Positions 1 to 9,236 are shown, numbered from the stretch's first letter. The stretch: 64,000 nucleotides of DNA from Streptomyces camelliae (GCF_027625935.1 NZ_CP115300.1:558001-622000); one strand, 5' to 3'. Program-made: numbers and translations. The notes: generated from the letters alone by a model not told the origin.

Positions 1-1
1 C

Positions 2-229
2 CCGGACCTGCTCGGCGGTGTCACCACGGTCGTGGCCGCGGGCCGCAGGCAGCGGATCCGGGACGCGGGCTGGTGGCCGTACACCCCGTACCTCCCGCAG
101 GGCACGTCCCCCGCAGACCCCACACCGGGTTCGCCCGACAGCGAGCCCGTCGAGTTGACCGCCATCCCCTACTACGCCTGGGCCAACCGCGAAGACGGCA
201 GCATGCGCGTCTGGCTGCCCACCTCCTGA
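2..229 (+). CDS. GH127-like beta-L-arabinofuranosidase, C-terminal fragment
   Basis: Only the last 75 codons are in the window; the reading frame is open from the left edge to the TGA. The terminal segment VELTAIPYYAWANRE followed by MRVWLP is the usual C-terminal signature of GH127 (DUF1680) enzymes, which remove beta-L-arabinofuranose from plant glycans. A sugar ABC importer begins 34 bp downstream on the same strand, so this is probably the first enzyme of, or is co-transcribed with, that operon. The catalytic domain lies outside the window, so activity cannot be judged. Confidence 0.7.
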   Translation, partial: PDLLGGVTTVVAAGRRQRIRDAGWWPYTPYLPQGTSPADPTPGSPDSEPVELTAIPYYAWANREDGSMRVWLPTS

Positions 230-263
230 CTCCTCCCTCCTGACGAACATCGAGGTCAGCCCC

Positions 264-1508
264 GTGATACCCACCCGCCGCACCCTCCTCGCCGCGCTCA
301 CCGCCGTCGGCGCGCTCGCCTCCCTGACCGCCTGCGGTGGCGGCTCCGGCTCCTCGGGCGCCGGCCACGCCTCCTCGGGGACGTACACCTTCTGGGACCC
401 GTATCCGCAGTTCGACGCCTCCTCGCCGTGGGGCAAGCTCGTCTCCGACTGCGGGACGAAGGCCGGGGTGAAGGTCAAGCGCACCGCGTACGACACCACC
501 GACCTCGGCAACAAGGCCCTGCTGGCCGCCCAGCAGGGCAACGCGCCGGACGTGATGCTGGTCGACAACCCGGTCGTCTCGACGCTGGTGGAGGCGGGGA
601 TCCTCACCAAGACCAGCGATCTCGGCCTCGACACGAAGTCGATCCAGAAGAACATCATCGGCGCCGGCACCATCGACGGCTCCGCGTACGGCGTGCCCAT
701 CGGCGCCAACACGCTCGCCCTCTACTACAACAAGAAGGTCCTGTCCGCAGCGGGCGTCGACCCGGCCTCGATCAAGGACTGGGCCTCCCTCACCGTCGCG
801 CTGAAGAAGGTCAAGGCGGCCGGGAAGAAGGGCATCACCTTCTCCGCGATCAACACCGAGGAGGGCAGCTTCCAGTTCCTGCCCTGGTTCTGGGGCGCGG
901 GCGGCGACCTCACCAAGCTGAATTCCGCGCAGGGTGTGGCCGCGCTGTCGCTGTGGAAGCAGTGGGTGGACGCGGGGTACGCGCCCAAGGACGTCCTGCA
1001 GAACACGCAGACGACCAGCTGGCAGGAGTTCGCCACCGGCACCTACGCGTTCGGTGAGAACGGCACCTGGCAGCTCGGCAACGCGGACAAGGCGGGCTTC
1101 GACTACGGGATCATCAACGTCCCGGCGCAGAACGGGGGTTCGGCGCCCGTGCCGACCGGCGGCGAGTTCGTCACCGTCCCCGTGCAGAAGGACACCGCAC
1201 GCTACGACGTCAGCAAGAAGATCGTCGAGTGTCTGACCAGTGACGCCAGTCTGCTGCCGACGGACACCACGCTGATGTACGTGGCGCCGACGGCCGCGGT
1301 GCAGGCCACGCAGGTGAAGCAGAACCCGAAGCTGAAGCCGTGGGTGGACGCGGTGGCCGCGGCGCGCGGCCGCACCAGCGGCGGGCTGGGCACCAAGTAC
1401 CCGACCATCTCCCAGCCGATGTGGACCGCGGTCCAGTCGGCGCTCTCCGGGGGCAAGAGCCCGCAGGCGGCCCTGGACACCGCCCAGGCGAGCGCAGGGA
1501 AGAACTGA
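264..1508 (+). CDS. Sugar ABC transporter substrate-binding lipoprotein
   Basis: This 414-residue protein has a twin-arginine-like N terminus (TRRTLLAAL) and a lipobox LTAC with Cys24, so it should be a lipid-anchored extracellular protein. The mature part is a typical family 1 solute-binding protein for oligosaccharides: TFWDPYPQF near the start, then GNAPDVMLVDNPVVSTLVEAG and GVPIGANTLALYYNK. The GTG start follows a GAGGT ribosome site at about 252-256. Two permease genes follow at once (9 bp, then a 4-bp overlap). No ATPase gene is present, as is usual in streptomycetes where a shared MsiK ATPase serves such importers. The neighbouring glycosidases suggest an arabinose- or plant-derived oligosaccharide, but the sugar is inferred. 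Confidence 0.9.
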   Translation: MIPTRRTLLAALTAVGALASLTACGGGSGSSGAGHASSGTYTFWDPYPQFDASSPWGKLVSDCGTKAGVKVKRTAYDTTDLGNKALLAAQQGNAPDVMLVDNPVVSTLVEAGILTKTSDLGLDTKSIQKNIIGAGTIDGSAYGVPIGANTLALYYNKKVLSAAGVDPASIKDWASLTVALKKVKAAGKKGITFSAINTEEGSFQFLPWFWGAGGDLTKLNSAQGVAALSLWKQWVDAGYAPKDVLQNTQTTSWQEFATGTYAFGENGTWQLGNADKAGFDYGIINVPAQNGGSAPVPTGGEFVTVPVQKDTARYDVSKKIVECLTSDASLLPTDTTLMYVAPTAAVQATQVKQNPKLKPWVDAVAAARGRTSGGLGTKYPTISQPMWTAVQSALSGGKSPQAALDTAQASAGKN

Positions 1509-1517
1509 GGCCGGACC

Positions 1518-2489
1518 ATGACCCTCGCCCGTGTCGACCGGCCGCGCCGGCGGACACCGGCGGTGGCGGAGGTGAGCGGGTCCGGCCGGCCGGCGGCGCA
1601 GCGCAGGCTGCGGCGCCGGAGCCGGCTCACCGCGCTCGCCTTCGTCGCCCCGCTGATCGCCTACCTCGCCGCCTTCTACCTTTATCCCCTCTACCGCAAC
1701 CTCGATCTGAGCCTGCGCGACTACACCGTCCGCTCCTTCGTGGCCGGCGACGCGCCCTTCTCCGGCTGGGACAACTTCCAGAAGGTCCTCGACGACCCGA
1801 CCTTCGGTCCGGCGCTGCGCCACACGATGGTCTTCACCTTCGTGTCCATCGCCTTCCAGTACGTCATCGGTCTCGCCCTCGCGGTCTTCTTCAACCGGCA
1901 CTTCCGGCTCTCGGCGGTGCTGCGGGCCCTGTTCCTCATCCCGTGGCTGCTGCCGCTGATCGTGTCGGCGTCCACCTGGTCGTGGATGTTCAACAGCGAG
2001 TCCGGCGTGGTGAACTACTTCCTGCACTTCTTCGGGGTCGATCCGGTGGGCTGGCTCACCTCGCCGGACTGGGCGCTGCCCTCGGTGATCATCGCCAACA
2101 TCTGGATCGGCATCCCGTTCAACCTGGTCATCCTGTACAGCGGGCTGCAGAACATCCCCGCCGAGCTGTACGAGGCGGCCTCCCTGGACGGGGCGAGCGC
2201 CTGGCAGGTGTTCCGCCGGATCACCTTCCCGCTGCTGCGGCCGGTGTCGGCGATCACCCTGCTGCTCGGTCTCGTCTACACCCTCAAGGTGTTCGACCTG
2301 ATCTGGATCATGACCAAGGGAGGCCCGGGCGACTCCTCCTCCACCCTGGCCACCTGGTCGTACCAGCTGGGCTTCGGCACGCTGCTGCCCAAGTTCGGAC
2401 CGGGCGCCGCGGTCGGCAACCTCCTCATCCTCATCGCCCTCGTCTTCGGCCTGCTGTACATCCGCGTCCAGAGGAGGCAGGAAGCATGA
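1518..2489 (+). CDS. Sugar ABC transporter permease, MalF/UgpA type
   Basis: This 323-residue inner-membrane protein has an Arg-rich cytoplasmic N terminus of about 35 residues and then six predicted membrane segments, starting with LTALAFVAPLIAYLAAFYLY. The EAA loop that contacts the ATPase is visible as ELYEAASLDGASAWQVFRRI around residues 215-235. It pairs with the next permease to form the channel for the sugar delivered by the upstream lipoprotein. Its stop codon overlaps the start of the next gene (ATGA), so translation is probably coupled. Confidence 0.92.
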   Translation: MTLARVDRPRRRTPAVAEVSGSGRPAAQRRLRRRSRLTALAFVAPLIAYLAAFYLYPLYRNLDLSLRDYTVRSFVAGDAPFSGWDNFQKVLDDPTFGPALRHTMVFTFVSIAFQYVIGLALAVFFNRHFRLSAVLRALFLIPWLLPLIVSASTWSWMFNSESGVVNYFLHFFGVDPVGWLTSPDWALPSVIIANIWIGIPFNLVILYSGLQNIPAELYEAASLDGASAWQVFRRITFPLLRPVSAITLLLGLVYTLKVFDLIWIMTKGGPGDSSSTLATWSYQLGFGTLLPKFGPGAAVGNLLILIALVFGLLYIRVQRRQEA

Positions 2490-3295
2490 GGTCACGGCGC
2501 TACACCCTGATCGGCCTCGTGCTGACGGCGCTGATGCTGTTCCCGGTGTACTGGATGCTGAACGTGTCCCTCACCCCGCAGCAGGACATGCGCAAGAGCC
2601 CGCCCGACCTGTTCCCGCTGCACCCGACCTTCGAGGGCTACCGCTCGGTCCTGGACGACCAGTTGCCCTACCTCGGCACCAGCCTGCTCATCGGCCTCGG
2701 TACGGTGGCGCTGACTCTGGTACTGGCCGCACCGGCCGGCTACTCCCTGGCCAAGCTGCGTCCGCGCGGCGGCGGAGCGCTCGGCCTGGCCCTGCTGATC
2801 GCCCAGATGGTCCCCGGCATCGTCATGGCGATGGGCTTCTACGGCATCTTCCTCGACCTCGGTCTGCTGAACTCCTGGTGGGGGCTGATCATCGCCGACT
2901 CCACCATCGCCGTGCCCTTCGGTGTCATGATCTTCACGGCGTTCATGTCGGGCATCCCGGGCGAGCTGATCGCCGCCTCGCGCATCGACGGCGCGGGCAC
3001 CTTCCGCACGTTCTGGTCGATCGTCCTGCCGGTGAGCCGCAACGCGCTCGTCACCGTCTCGCTCTTCAGCTTCCTGTGGGCCTGGTCCGACTTCGTCTTC
3101 GCCAACACCCTGGACGGCGGCGGCGATCTGAGGCCGATCACCCTCGGCATCTACAAGTACATCGGCAACAACAACCAGGAGTGGAACGCGATCATGGCCA
3201 CCGCCGTCGTCGCCTCCATCCCCGCGGCAGTCCTGCTGGTCCTCGCACAGCGCTATGTGGCCGCGGGTGTCACCGCCGGCGCGGTCAAGGACTGA
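2486..3295 (+). CDS. Sugar ABC transporter permease, MalG/UgpE type
   Basis: This 269-residue membrane protein begins with an ATG that overlaps the previous stop by 4 bp and has an AGGAGGCAG ribosome site just upstream. The first membrane segment is LIGLVLTALMLFPVYWMLNVS. The EAA loop reads GELIAASRIDGAGTFRTFWS around residues 168-187. It forms the second half of the importer. The open frame extends far upstream, but that part is antisense-like shadow of the neighbouring permease frame, so the ATG at the overlap is preferred. Confidence 0.92.
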   Translation: MRSRRYTLIGLVLTALMLFPVYWMLNVSLTPQQDMRKSPPDLFPLHPTFEGYRSVLDDQLPYLGTSLLIGLGTVALTLVLAAPAGYSLAKLRPRGGGALGLALLIAQMVPGIVMAMGFYGIFLDLGLLNSWWGLIIADSTIAVPFGVMIFTAFMSGIPGELIAASRIDGAGTFRTFWSIVLPVSRNALVTVSLFSFLWAWSDFVFANTLDGGGDLRPITLGIYKYIGNNNQEWNAIMATAVVASIPAAVLLVLAQRYVAAGVTAGAVKD

Positions 3296-3335
3296 GCCAC
3301 CTCCCCCATCCCCTCCGTCGAGGAGAACCCCCTCC

Positions 3336-5075
3336 ATGAGCCGCACAAGACCCCTCACCTCTCTCCTGGGTGTCTGCGCCCTGGCCGCCGGCACCGCGCT
3401 CGCCGCCGGTGCCCCGGCCCAGGCGGCGCCCACCTCCGCCACCACCCTGGTGGTCGACGCCGGCCAGACACTCCGCCCGGTCACCCATGTCGCCACCGGC
3501 AGCCTCTACGGCCTCGCCGACGACACCACACCTGCCGACAGCCTGGTCACCCCGCTCAAGCCGAACACCTTCGTGCAGATGGCGCCGGGCGGCTCCCAAC
3601 TGCCCAACGGCGAGCCCAAACCGGCCGGTGACGCGTTGGCCGTCGCGCCGAAGGCGGCCCGCGCCGGCGCCAAGGTCGTCGTACGGATGCCGGACTGGTA
3701 CCCCAACTTCCCGTACAAGTGGGTGAGCTGGAGCGACTGGCTGTCCGCCGTCGACAAGCAGGTCGCCTCCGTGCGGTCCTCGGGCGCCGGCAACATCGCC
3801 GCGTACGAGCTGTGGAACGAGCCCGACTGGACGTGGGACACCACCAACGCGGGCTCCTTCGACACCGGCTGGACGCGCACGTACAAGGAGGTGCGGTCGA
3901 AGGACGCCGGCACCCCGATCCAGGGCCCGAGCTACTCGGCCTGGAACCAGTCCTGGATGTCGCAGTTCCTCACCGACGCCAAGGCGAACGGCACCGTCCC
4001 CGACATCATCAGCTGGCACGAGCTGCAGGGCAGCTCCGGCATCGCCGCGCACGTGGCCGCGTACCGCTCGCTGGAGTCGAGCCTCGGCATCAGCCCGCGC
4101 CCGATCGCCATCGAGGAGTACGGCACCCCCAGCGAGGTCGGCGTGCCCGGACCGCTCGTCGGCTACATCGCCAAGTTCGAGCGGGCCGGTGTGCACGACG
4201 CCGAGCTCGCCTTCTGGAACCACTACGGCACCCTCGGCGACACCCTCACCGACACCGGCGGCTCACCCAACGGCGCGTACTGGCTGTACAAGTGGTACGG
4301 CGACATGTCGGGGAACATGCTCGTCACCACGCCCCCGGCGCAGACCGGGATCGACGGCATCGCCTCCCTCAACGGCTCGCGCAACCAGATCAGCGTCGTC
4401 GCGGGCGGCTGCACGGGCTCCTGCGCGGTGACCGTCAACGGCCTGTCCTCGCTGTCGGCCTTCGGCGGCACCGTCCATGTGAAGCTGGAGTACACGCCGA
4501 ACACCGGCCGTACGACCGCCTCCCCCGGGCCGATCACCATCTCCGACGCCGACTACACCGTCTCCGGCGGCTCCATCACCGTACCGGTGACCATGAACGC
4601 CTCGGACGGCTACCACCTGGTGATCACCCCCACCGGTACCTCCACCTCCCTGGCCGGGCGCTACCAGATCACCAACAAGAACAGCGGTCTCGCGCTGGAC
4701 ACCCTGAACGGCGGCACCGCTCAGGGAACCTCGGTCGTCCAGGCCACGTCCACCACCGGCACGGACCAGAACTGGAGCCTGGTGGCGGCGGGTTCGGGCC
4801 TGTACAAGATCGTCAACCAGAAGAGCGGTCTGCTGCTCGGCATCCAGAACATGAGCACCAGCGACGGGGGTCCCGCCCTGATCTGGGGTGACAACGGCAC
4901 CGCCGACCACCTCTGGCAGGTCATCCCGACCCGCGACGGCTACGACAAGATCGCCGACTACAACAGCGGCCTCCTGCTGGGCGTGGACCAGATGAGCACC
5001 TCCTCCGGCGCTCAGGTCCTGCAGTGGTCCGACAACGGCACCGCCGACCACCTGTGGAAGCTGACCCCACGCTGA
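3336..5075 (+). CDS. Secreted clan GH-A glycosidase with ricin-type lectin domain
   Basis: This 579-residue protein has a Sec signal peptide (cleavage likely after AQA at about residue 31). Residues 40-330 form a TIM-barrel glycosidase-like domain. ELWNEPDW gives the probable acid/base Glu162 and IAIEEYG the probable nucleophile Glu260 or Glu261, an arrangement typical of clan GH-A. The exact GH family is not certain; GH39-like or an unclassified family are both possible. Residues 450-579 are a ricin-type beta-trefoil (CBM13) with repeated QxW-like elements (DQNWSL, DHLWQV, DHLWKL). The GAGGAG ribosome site at about 3320 supports the ATG. It lies 40 bp after the importer genes and is probably the secreted enzyme that generates their substrate. 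Confidence 0.8.
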   Translation: MSRTRPLTSLLGVCALAAGTALAAGAPAQAAPTSATTLVVDAGQTLRPVTHVATGSLYGLADDTTPADSLVTPLKPNTFVQMAPGGSQLPNGEPKPAGDALAVAPKAARAGAKVVVRMPDWYPNFPYKWVSWSDWLSAVDKQVASVRSSGAGNIAAYELWNEPDWTWDTTNAGSFDTGWTRTYKEVRSKDAGTPIQGPSYSAWNQSWMSQFLTDAKANGTVPDIISWHELQGSSGIAAHVAAYRSLESSLGISPRPIAIEEYGTPSEVGVPGPLVGYIAKFERAGVHDAELAFWNHYGTLGDTLTDTGGSPNGAYWLYKWYGDMSGNMLVTTPPAQTGIDGIASLNGSRNQISVVAGGCTGSCAVTVNGLSSLSAFGGTVHVKLEYTPNTGRTTASPGPITISDADYTVSGGSITVPVTMNASDGYHLVITPTGTSTSLAGRYQITNKNSGLALDTLNGGTAQGTSVVQATSTTGTDQNWSLVAAGSGLYKIVNQKSGLLLGIQNMSTSDGGPALIWGDNGTADHLWQVIPTRDGYDKIADYNSGLLLGVDQMSTSSGAQVLQWSDNGTADHLWKLTPR

Positions 5076-5115
5076 GGTCCGCCCCCGCCGAGGGCACTCG
5101 GCACTGCATGAGACA

Positions 5116-5154
5116 CCTGTGTCCCTGGCCGATGTCGGCGGCCAGGGACACAGG
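5116..5154. terminator. Bidirectional hairpin terminator
   Basis: A perfect 15-bp stem (CCTGTGTCCCTGGCC at 5116-5130 against 5140-5154) with a 9-base loop sits between the convergent glycosidase and alcohol dehydrogenase genes. There is no U-tract, as is common for streptomycete terminators. Confidence 0.8.
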
Positions 5155-5200
5155 CTGTGCGGCATGTGCGCGTGGCCCGGCGTCACGCCGGAAGGTGTGT

Positions 5201-6316
5201 TCAGAAGGTGAGCACGGGCTTGATCGTCTTGCCCGCGCTCATGTCGCGCGCCGCCCGGTCGATGTCCGCGAACGGATAGGTGCTGATCAGACGGTGCAGC
5301 GGCAGCCGTCCCTCCTTGACCAGCTGGACCAGGGCGGGGATGAGGGTCTGGGTCTCGCTGTCCCCCAGGGTGAGCCCCACGATCCGCTTGCCCGGCAGCA
5401 GGCCGTTGACGTCCAGGGCGACTTCGGTGCCGAAGGGCGGGGCGCCGACGACCACCAGGGTGCCGCGGGCGGCCAGCGCGTCGGCGCCCTGGCGCAGCAC
5501 GGCGACGTTGCCCGTGGTCTCGACGACGGCGTCGGCTCCCTGTCCGCCGGTCAGCAGGGCGAGTGCGTCGCCCAGGTCGGCCTGGGTCGCGTCGACGGTG
5601 TGTGTGGCGCCCAACTCCTCGGCAAGGGCGAGGCGTTCGGCGAACCGGTCGACGGCGATGATCCGGGCGGCCGGGGTGAGCGCGGCGGCCATGACCGCGG
5701 ACAGGCCCACGGCTCCGGCACCGAGGACGACGAGCGTGCTGCCCGCCCGGGGCTTGAGGACGTTCCATACGGCACCGACCCCGGTCTGCACACCGCAGCC
5801 GAGCGGGGCGATGGACGTGAGCGGCACCTCGGGGTCGACCTTCACCAGGCTGCGCCGGTCCACCACCGCGTGTGCGGCGAAGGAGGACTGGCCGAAGAAG
5901 TGCCCGCCGAGCGGGGTGCCGTCGCGGCTGATGGTGCTGGTGCCGTCGGCGCGCCGGCCGCCGATGAGGTTCAGCGGCAGCCAGGTGGCGCAGTACGCCG
6001 GGTGTCCTTCGCGGCAGTTGCGGCAGCCGCCGCAGGAGGTGAAGGACAGCACGACGTGGTCGCCGGGCGCGACGTCCGTCACGTCCGGGCCGACGGCTTC
6101 GACGACACCGGCTCCCTCATGTCCGAGGACGCCGGGCAGCGGGAACGGCAGGCCGCCGCTCGCCACGCCGAGATCGGTGTGGCACAGGCCGGTGGCGGCC
6201 ATGCGGACGAGAGCCTCGCCCGGCCCCGGGCCGTCGAGCTCGACGTCGCAGAGGGTGAAGGGCGCTCGGCCGGATTCGACCACGGCGGCGCGCGTGGGGG
6301 TGGTCCTGCGTGTCAT
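5201..6316 (-). CDS. Zinc-dependent aryl-alcohol-type dehydrogenase
   Basis: This 371-residue medium-chain dehydrogenase oxidises an alcohol to an aldehyde with NAD(P). Catalytic zinc ligands are visible at Cys45-His46 (GLCHTD) and His66-Glu67 (GHEGAG), with a further Cys in GCGVQTG. The structural zinc site has four Cys at 95, 98, 101 and 109. The nucleotide fold follows with VLGAGAVGLSAV. The overall pattern matches benzyl/aryl-alcohol dehydrogenases. It lies 25 bp downstream of an aldehyde dehydrogenase gene on the same strand, so the pair can convert an alcohol to an acid. The natural substrate is not known. Confidence 0.88.
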   Translation of the reverse strand: MTRRTTPTRAAVVESGRAPFTLCDVELDGPGPGEALVRMAATGLCHTDLGVASGGLPFPLPGVLGHEGAGVVEAVGPDVTDVAPGDHVVLSFTSCGGCRNCREGHPAYCATWLPLNLIGGRRADGTSTISRDGTPLGGHFFGQSSFAAHAVVDRRSLVKVDPEVPLTSIAPLGCGVQTGVGAVWNVLKPRAGSTLVVLGAGAVGLSAVMAAALTPAARIIAVDRFAERLALAEELGATHTVDATQADLGDALALLTGGQGADAVVETTGNVAVLRQGADALAARGTLVVVGAPPFGTEVALDVNGLLPGKRIVGLTLGDSETQTLIPALVQLVKEGRLPLHRLISTYPFADIDRAARDMSAGKTIKPVLTF

Positions 6317-6341
6317 ACGGTGAACTCCTTTGCGCGGGCGC

Positions 6342-7799
6342 TCAGTCGAGCGAGACGACGACGGACTTGACCTTGGTGTAGGCGGCGAGGGCCTCGGGGC
6401 CGTACTCCCGGCCGAAGCCGGAGTCCTTGACGCCGCCGAAGGGGACCGCGGGGTCGAGCATGGCCCAGTCGTTGATCCAGACGATGCCGGCCTGCAGCCG
6501 CCCGGCGACGCGGTGGGCGCGGGCGAGGTCGGTGGTCTGGATGCCCGAGGCGAGGCCGTACGGCGTGGAGTTGGCGAGGGCGACCGCCTCGTCCTCGGAG
6601 TCGAAGGGCTGGACCGTGAGGACGGGGCCGAAGATCTCCTCCTGGACGACCCGGGAGTCGTCGGCCAGGCCGGTGATCACCGTGGGCCGGTAGTAGTAGC
6701 CGCCGTTCAGGTCGAGCCGCTCGCCGCCGACGACCACCCGGGCCCCCTCCGTGCGGGCCAGTTCGACGTACTCCTCGACCTTCTTCAGGTGCTTCGCCCC
6801 CGCCATCGGCCCGACGACGGTCCCCGGATCGCGCGGATCACCGACCGGCACCTGTGCGACCGCCCCGGCGAGGATGCCGACGAGGGTGTCGTACACCGGG
6901 CGGGCGACCAGCAGCCGGGGGCCGGCCATGCAGAACTGGCCGGTGTTGAAGACGAACGCCTTGATGATCGCGCCGACGGCCTTCTCCAGGTCGGCGTCCT
7001 CGAAGACGATGTGTGCGGCGTTGCCGCCCAGTTCCATCATGACGGTCTTGAGTCCCTCACCGGCCACGCTCGCCACATGCCGGCCGACGGCGGTGGAGCC
7101 GGTGAAGGCGACCTTGTCGATCCCGGGGTTGCGCAGCAGGGCCTCGCCGGCGACCGGGCCCGTGCCGGTGACGACGTTGACGACACCGTCGGGGACGCCG
7201 GCCTCCGTCAGCAGGGCGGCCATCCGCAGGGCGCTGAGCGGGGTCTCCTCGGCGGGCTTGTGCACGACGGTGTTGCCGGCCGCGAGGGCCGGGGCGAGCT
7301 TCGAACCGGCGAGGATCAGCGGGAAGTTGAAGGGCGTGATGGCCGCGACAACGCCGAGCGGCTCGCGGCGGGTGTAGGCGAAGGCATGGAGCGGGGTGTC
7401 ACGGGTGGCACCGTCCTGGCTCTGGGCGAGGAAGGCGTAGTACTCGTAGTCGTTGGCCGCGTTCGTGACGTCGACCGCGCTGCACAGGGAGATCGGCTTG
7501 CCGACGTCCCGGCTCTCCAGAGCCGCGATCTCCTCGGCGTGCTCACGGATCAGTTCCGCGACGCGGTACAGCACGCGCCCGCGTTCGCGGCCGCTCATCC
7601 GGGGCCAGGGTCCGGAGTCGAAGGCGTTCCTGGCCGCGCGTACGGCGGCGTCGACGTCACCGGCGGCCGCCTCCGCGACGGTCGTGATCACCTGGCCGGT
7701 GGACGGGTCGATGACCTCCATACGGGCGCCGTCGGCGGCCTCGCGCCAGTGGCCGCCGATGAACAGCTGTCCGGGGTCGGTGTCGAAGGTGGTCGTCAT
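6342..7799 (-). CDS. NAD(P)-dependent aldehyde dehydrogenase
   Basis: This is a full-length 485-residue ALDH superfamily protein. The catalytic Cys290 sits in NTGQFCMAGPR and the general base Glu256 in MMELGGNA; the cofactor-binding segment is ITPFNFPL near residue 154. It would oxidise an aldehyde to a carboxylic acid. It is the promoter-proximal gene of a two-gene operon with the alcohol dehydrogenase. Two palindromic operators lie 39 and 73 bp upstream of its start, so expression is probably controlled by an unidentified repressor or activator. Confidence 0.92.
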   Translation of the reverse strand: MTTTFDTDPGQLFIGGHWREAADGARMEVIDPSTGQVITTVAEAAAGDVDAAVRAARNAFDSGPWPRMSGRERGRVLYRVAELIREHAEEIAALESRDVGKPISLCSAVDVTNAANDYEYYAFLAQSQDGATRDTPLHAFAYTRREPLGVVAAITPFNFPLILAGSKLAPALAAGNTVVHKPAEETPLSALRMAALLTEAGVPDGVVNVVTGTGPVAGEALLRNPGIDKVAFTGSTAVGRHVASVAGEGLKTVMMELGGNAAHIVFEDADLEKAVGAIIKAFVFNTGQFCMAGPRLLVARPVYDTLVGILAGAVAQVPVGDPRDPGTVVGPMAGAKHLKKVEEYVELARTEGARVVVGGERLDLNGGYYYRPTVITGLADDSRVVQEEIFGPVLTVQPFDSEDEAVALANSTPYGLASGIQTTDLARAHRVAGRLQAGIVWINDWAMLDPAVPFGGVKDSGFGREYGPEALAAYTKVKSVVVSLD

Positions 7800-7837
7800 T
7801 GGCCCACTCCCCAGCGTTGATCGCTAAAGTCTCAACA

Positions 7838-7852
7838 AACAGGATTCCTGTT
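7838..7852. promoter_or_regulatory. Palindromic operator, site 1
   Basis: AACAGGATTCCTGTT is a perfect 7-1-7 inverted repeat in the divergent region between the aldehyde dehydrogenase and the FAD oxidoreductase. A second, related palindrome lies 34 bp away centre to centre, close to three helical turns. The cognate regulator is not identified. Confidence 0.6.
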
Positions 7853-7871
7853 GATCCGCAGTCTGATTACA

Positions 7872-7886
7872 GACAGGTTTCCTGTC
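7872..7886. promoter_or_regulatory. Palindromic operator, site 2
   Basis: GACAGGTTTCCTGTC is a 6-3-6 inverted repeat sharing the CAGG/CCTG half-sites of site 1. It lies on the same helical face as site 1, which suggests cooperative binding of one dimeric regulator to both. Confidence 0.55.
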
Positions 7887-8030
7887 AATGGACGCGTGGT
7901 CGGTACACAGACACCGCCGTACGCGGACCCCGTCCGGACTGTGTCGCGCGTCACATCCACCTCATGTCACAGCCGGCCCCTCTGCTCCCATCTGGTGGGC
8001 GTCAGCAAGCGAGCCGAGGAGGACGCAACG

Positions 8031-9236
8031 ATGTACGCACAGCAGGAGACCGGCATGGCGGCCGCGCACCGCGTGGTGATCCTGGGGGCGGGATACGCCG
8101 GCCTGGCCGCCGCCGTCCAGCTCGCGGCCCGCGTGCAGCGGCGGCCGGGCATGGCGGTGACCGTGGTGAACGCGCAGGAGCGGTTCACCGAGCGGATGCG
8201 GCTGCACATGACGGCGACCGGGCAGCGACTGGCCGAGCTGAGCATTCCGGAGCTGCTGGAGGGGACGGGCGCGCGGTTCGTGCGCGGCTGGGTGACGGCG
8301 GTGGACGCGGACGCGCGGACCGTGCGGATCGACGACGACCGCGAGCTGCACTACGACACGCTGGTGTACGGGCTGGGCGGGGTCGCCGACACGCCGGCGG
8401 TGCCGGGCGCCGAGGAGCACGCCTACACCCTGAGCGGCGCACCGGACGCCGAACTGCTCGCCGGCCGTCTGGCCGGGCTCGACAGCGGCACGGTGGTGGT
8501 CGTCGGCAGCGGGCTGACCGGCATCGAGTCGGCCGCGGAGATCGCCGAGCGGCGCCCGGAGCTGAACGTCGTGCTGCTGGGCCGGACCGAGCCCGGCGCG
8601 ACGATGAACACCAGGGCCAAGGCGTATCTGCGGGCCGCGCTCGACCGGCTGGGCGTCCAGGTGCGCTCCGGGGCCGAGGTGGTGAAGGTGCTGCCCGACA
8701 CGGTCGAACTGGCGGACGGGCAGAGCATCGCCGCCGATGCCGTGCTGTGGACGAGCGGCACGCGCGTGTCGCCGCTGGCGGCCGCCGCGGGGCTGACCGT
8801 CGACGAGCGCGGGCGCATCGTCACCGACGCGAGCCTGCGGTCGGTGTCCCACCCCGAGGTGTACGCCATCGGCGACGCGGCCGCGATCAGCCAGGGCTAC
8901 GGCGTCATGCACGGCACCTGCCAGGGCGGCATGCCGACCGGGGTGCACGCCGCGCTGTCGATCGACCGGGTGCTCAGGGGCAGGCGGCCCAAGCCGTTCC
9001 GCTTCGGCTACTACCACACGCCGGTGAGCCTGGGACGCGGCGACGCCGTGGTGCAGTTCACACACCCCGACGACAGCCCTCGCCGGATCTGCCTGACCGG
9101 CGCCATGGCGGTCAGGTACAAGGAGACGGTGACCGCTTCCCCTTGGCCGACGTACGGCCGTATGAAGAAGATGCCTGCCTCGGGCGCGTTCTGGCCCCGC
9201 GGGGGCCGCTTCACCCGGGTCCGGAGGGCCAAGTGA
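8031..9236 (+). CDS. FAD-dependent pyridine nucleotide-disulfide-type oxidoreductase
   Basis: This 401-residue flavoprotein resembles NADH dehydrogenase-2 and ferredoxin reductase-like enzymes. The FAD-binding GxGxxG is GAGYAG at residues 19-24, a second dinucleotide motif is VVVVGSGLTGIESA, and the late FAD motif is EVYAIGDAAA. The ATG at 8031 has a GAGGAGGA ribosome site; the open frame runs further upstream through the operator region but has no better start. Its stop overlaps the start of an ECF41 sigma gene by 4 bp (GTGA). ECF41 factors are commonly encoded with an oxidoreductase, so a functional link is likely, though the substrate is unknown. Confidence 0.85.
   Translation: MYAQQETGMAAAHRVVILGAGYAGLAAAVQLAARVQRRPGMAVTVVNAQERFTERMRLHMTATGQRLAELSIPELLEGTGARFVRGWVTAVDADARTVRIDDDRELHYDTLVYGLGGVADTPAVPGAEEHAYTLSGAPDAELLAGRLAGLDSGTVVVVGSGLTGIESAAEIAERRPELNVVLLGRTEPGATMNTRAKAYLRAALDRLGVQVRSGAEVVKVLPDTVELADGQSIAADAVLWTSGTRVSPLAAAAGLTVDERGRIVTDASLRSVSHPEVYAIGDAAAISQGYGVMHGTCQGGMPTGVHAALSIDRVLRGRRPKPFRFGYYHTPVSLGRGDAVVQFTHPDDSPRRICLTGAMAVRYKETVTASPWPTYGRMKKMPASGAFWPRGGRFTRVRRAK

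Noticed and set aside
21..2495. Very long open frame on the minus strand
   Set aside because: It is antisense to the sugar importer genes and arises from GC bias; composition is repetitive Gly/Arg/Asp/Glu without domains.
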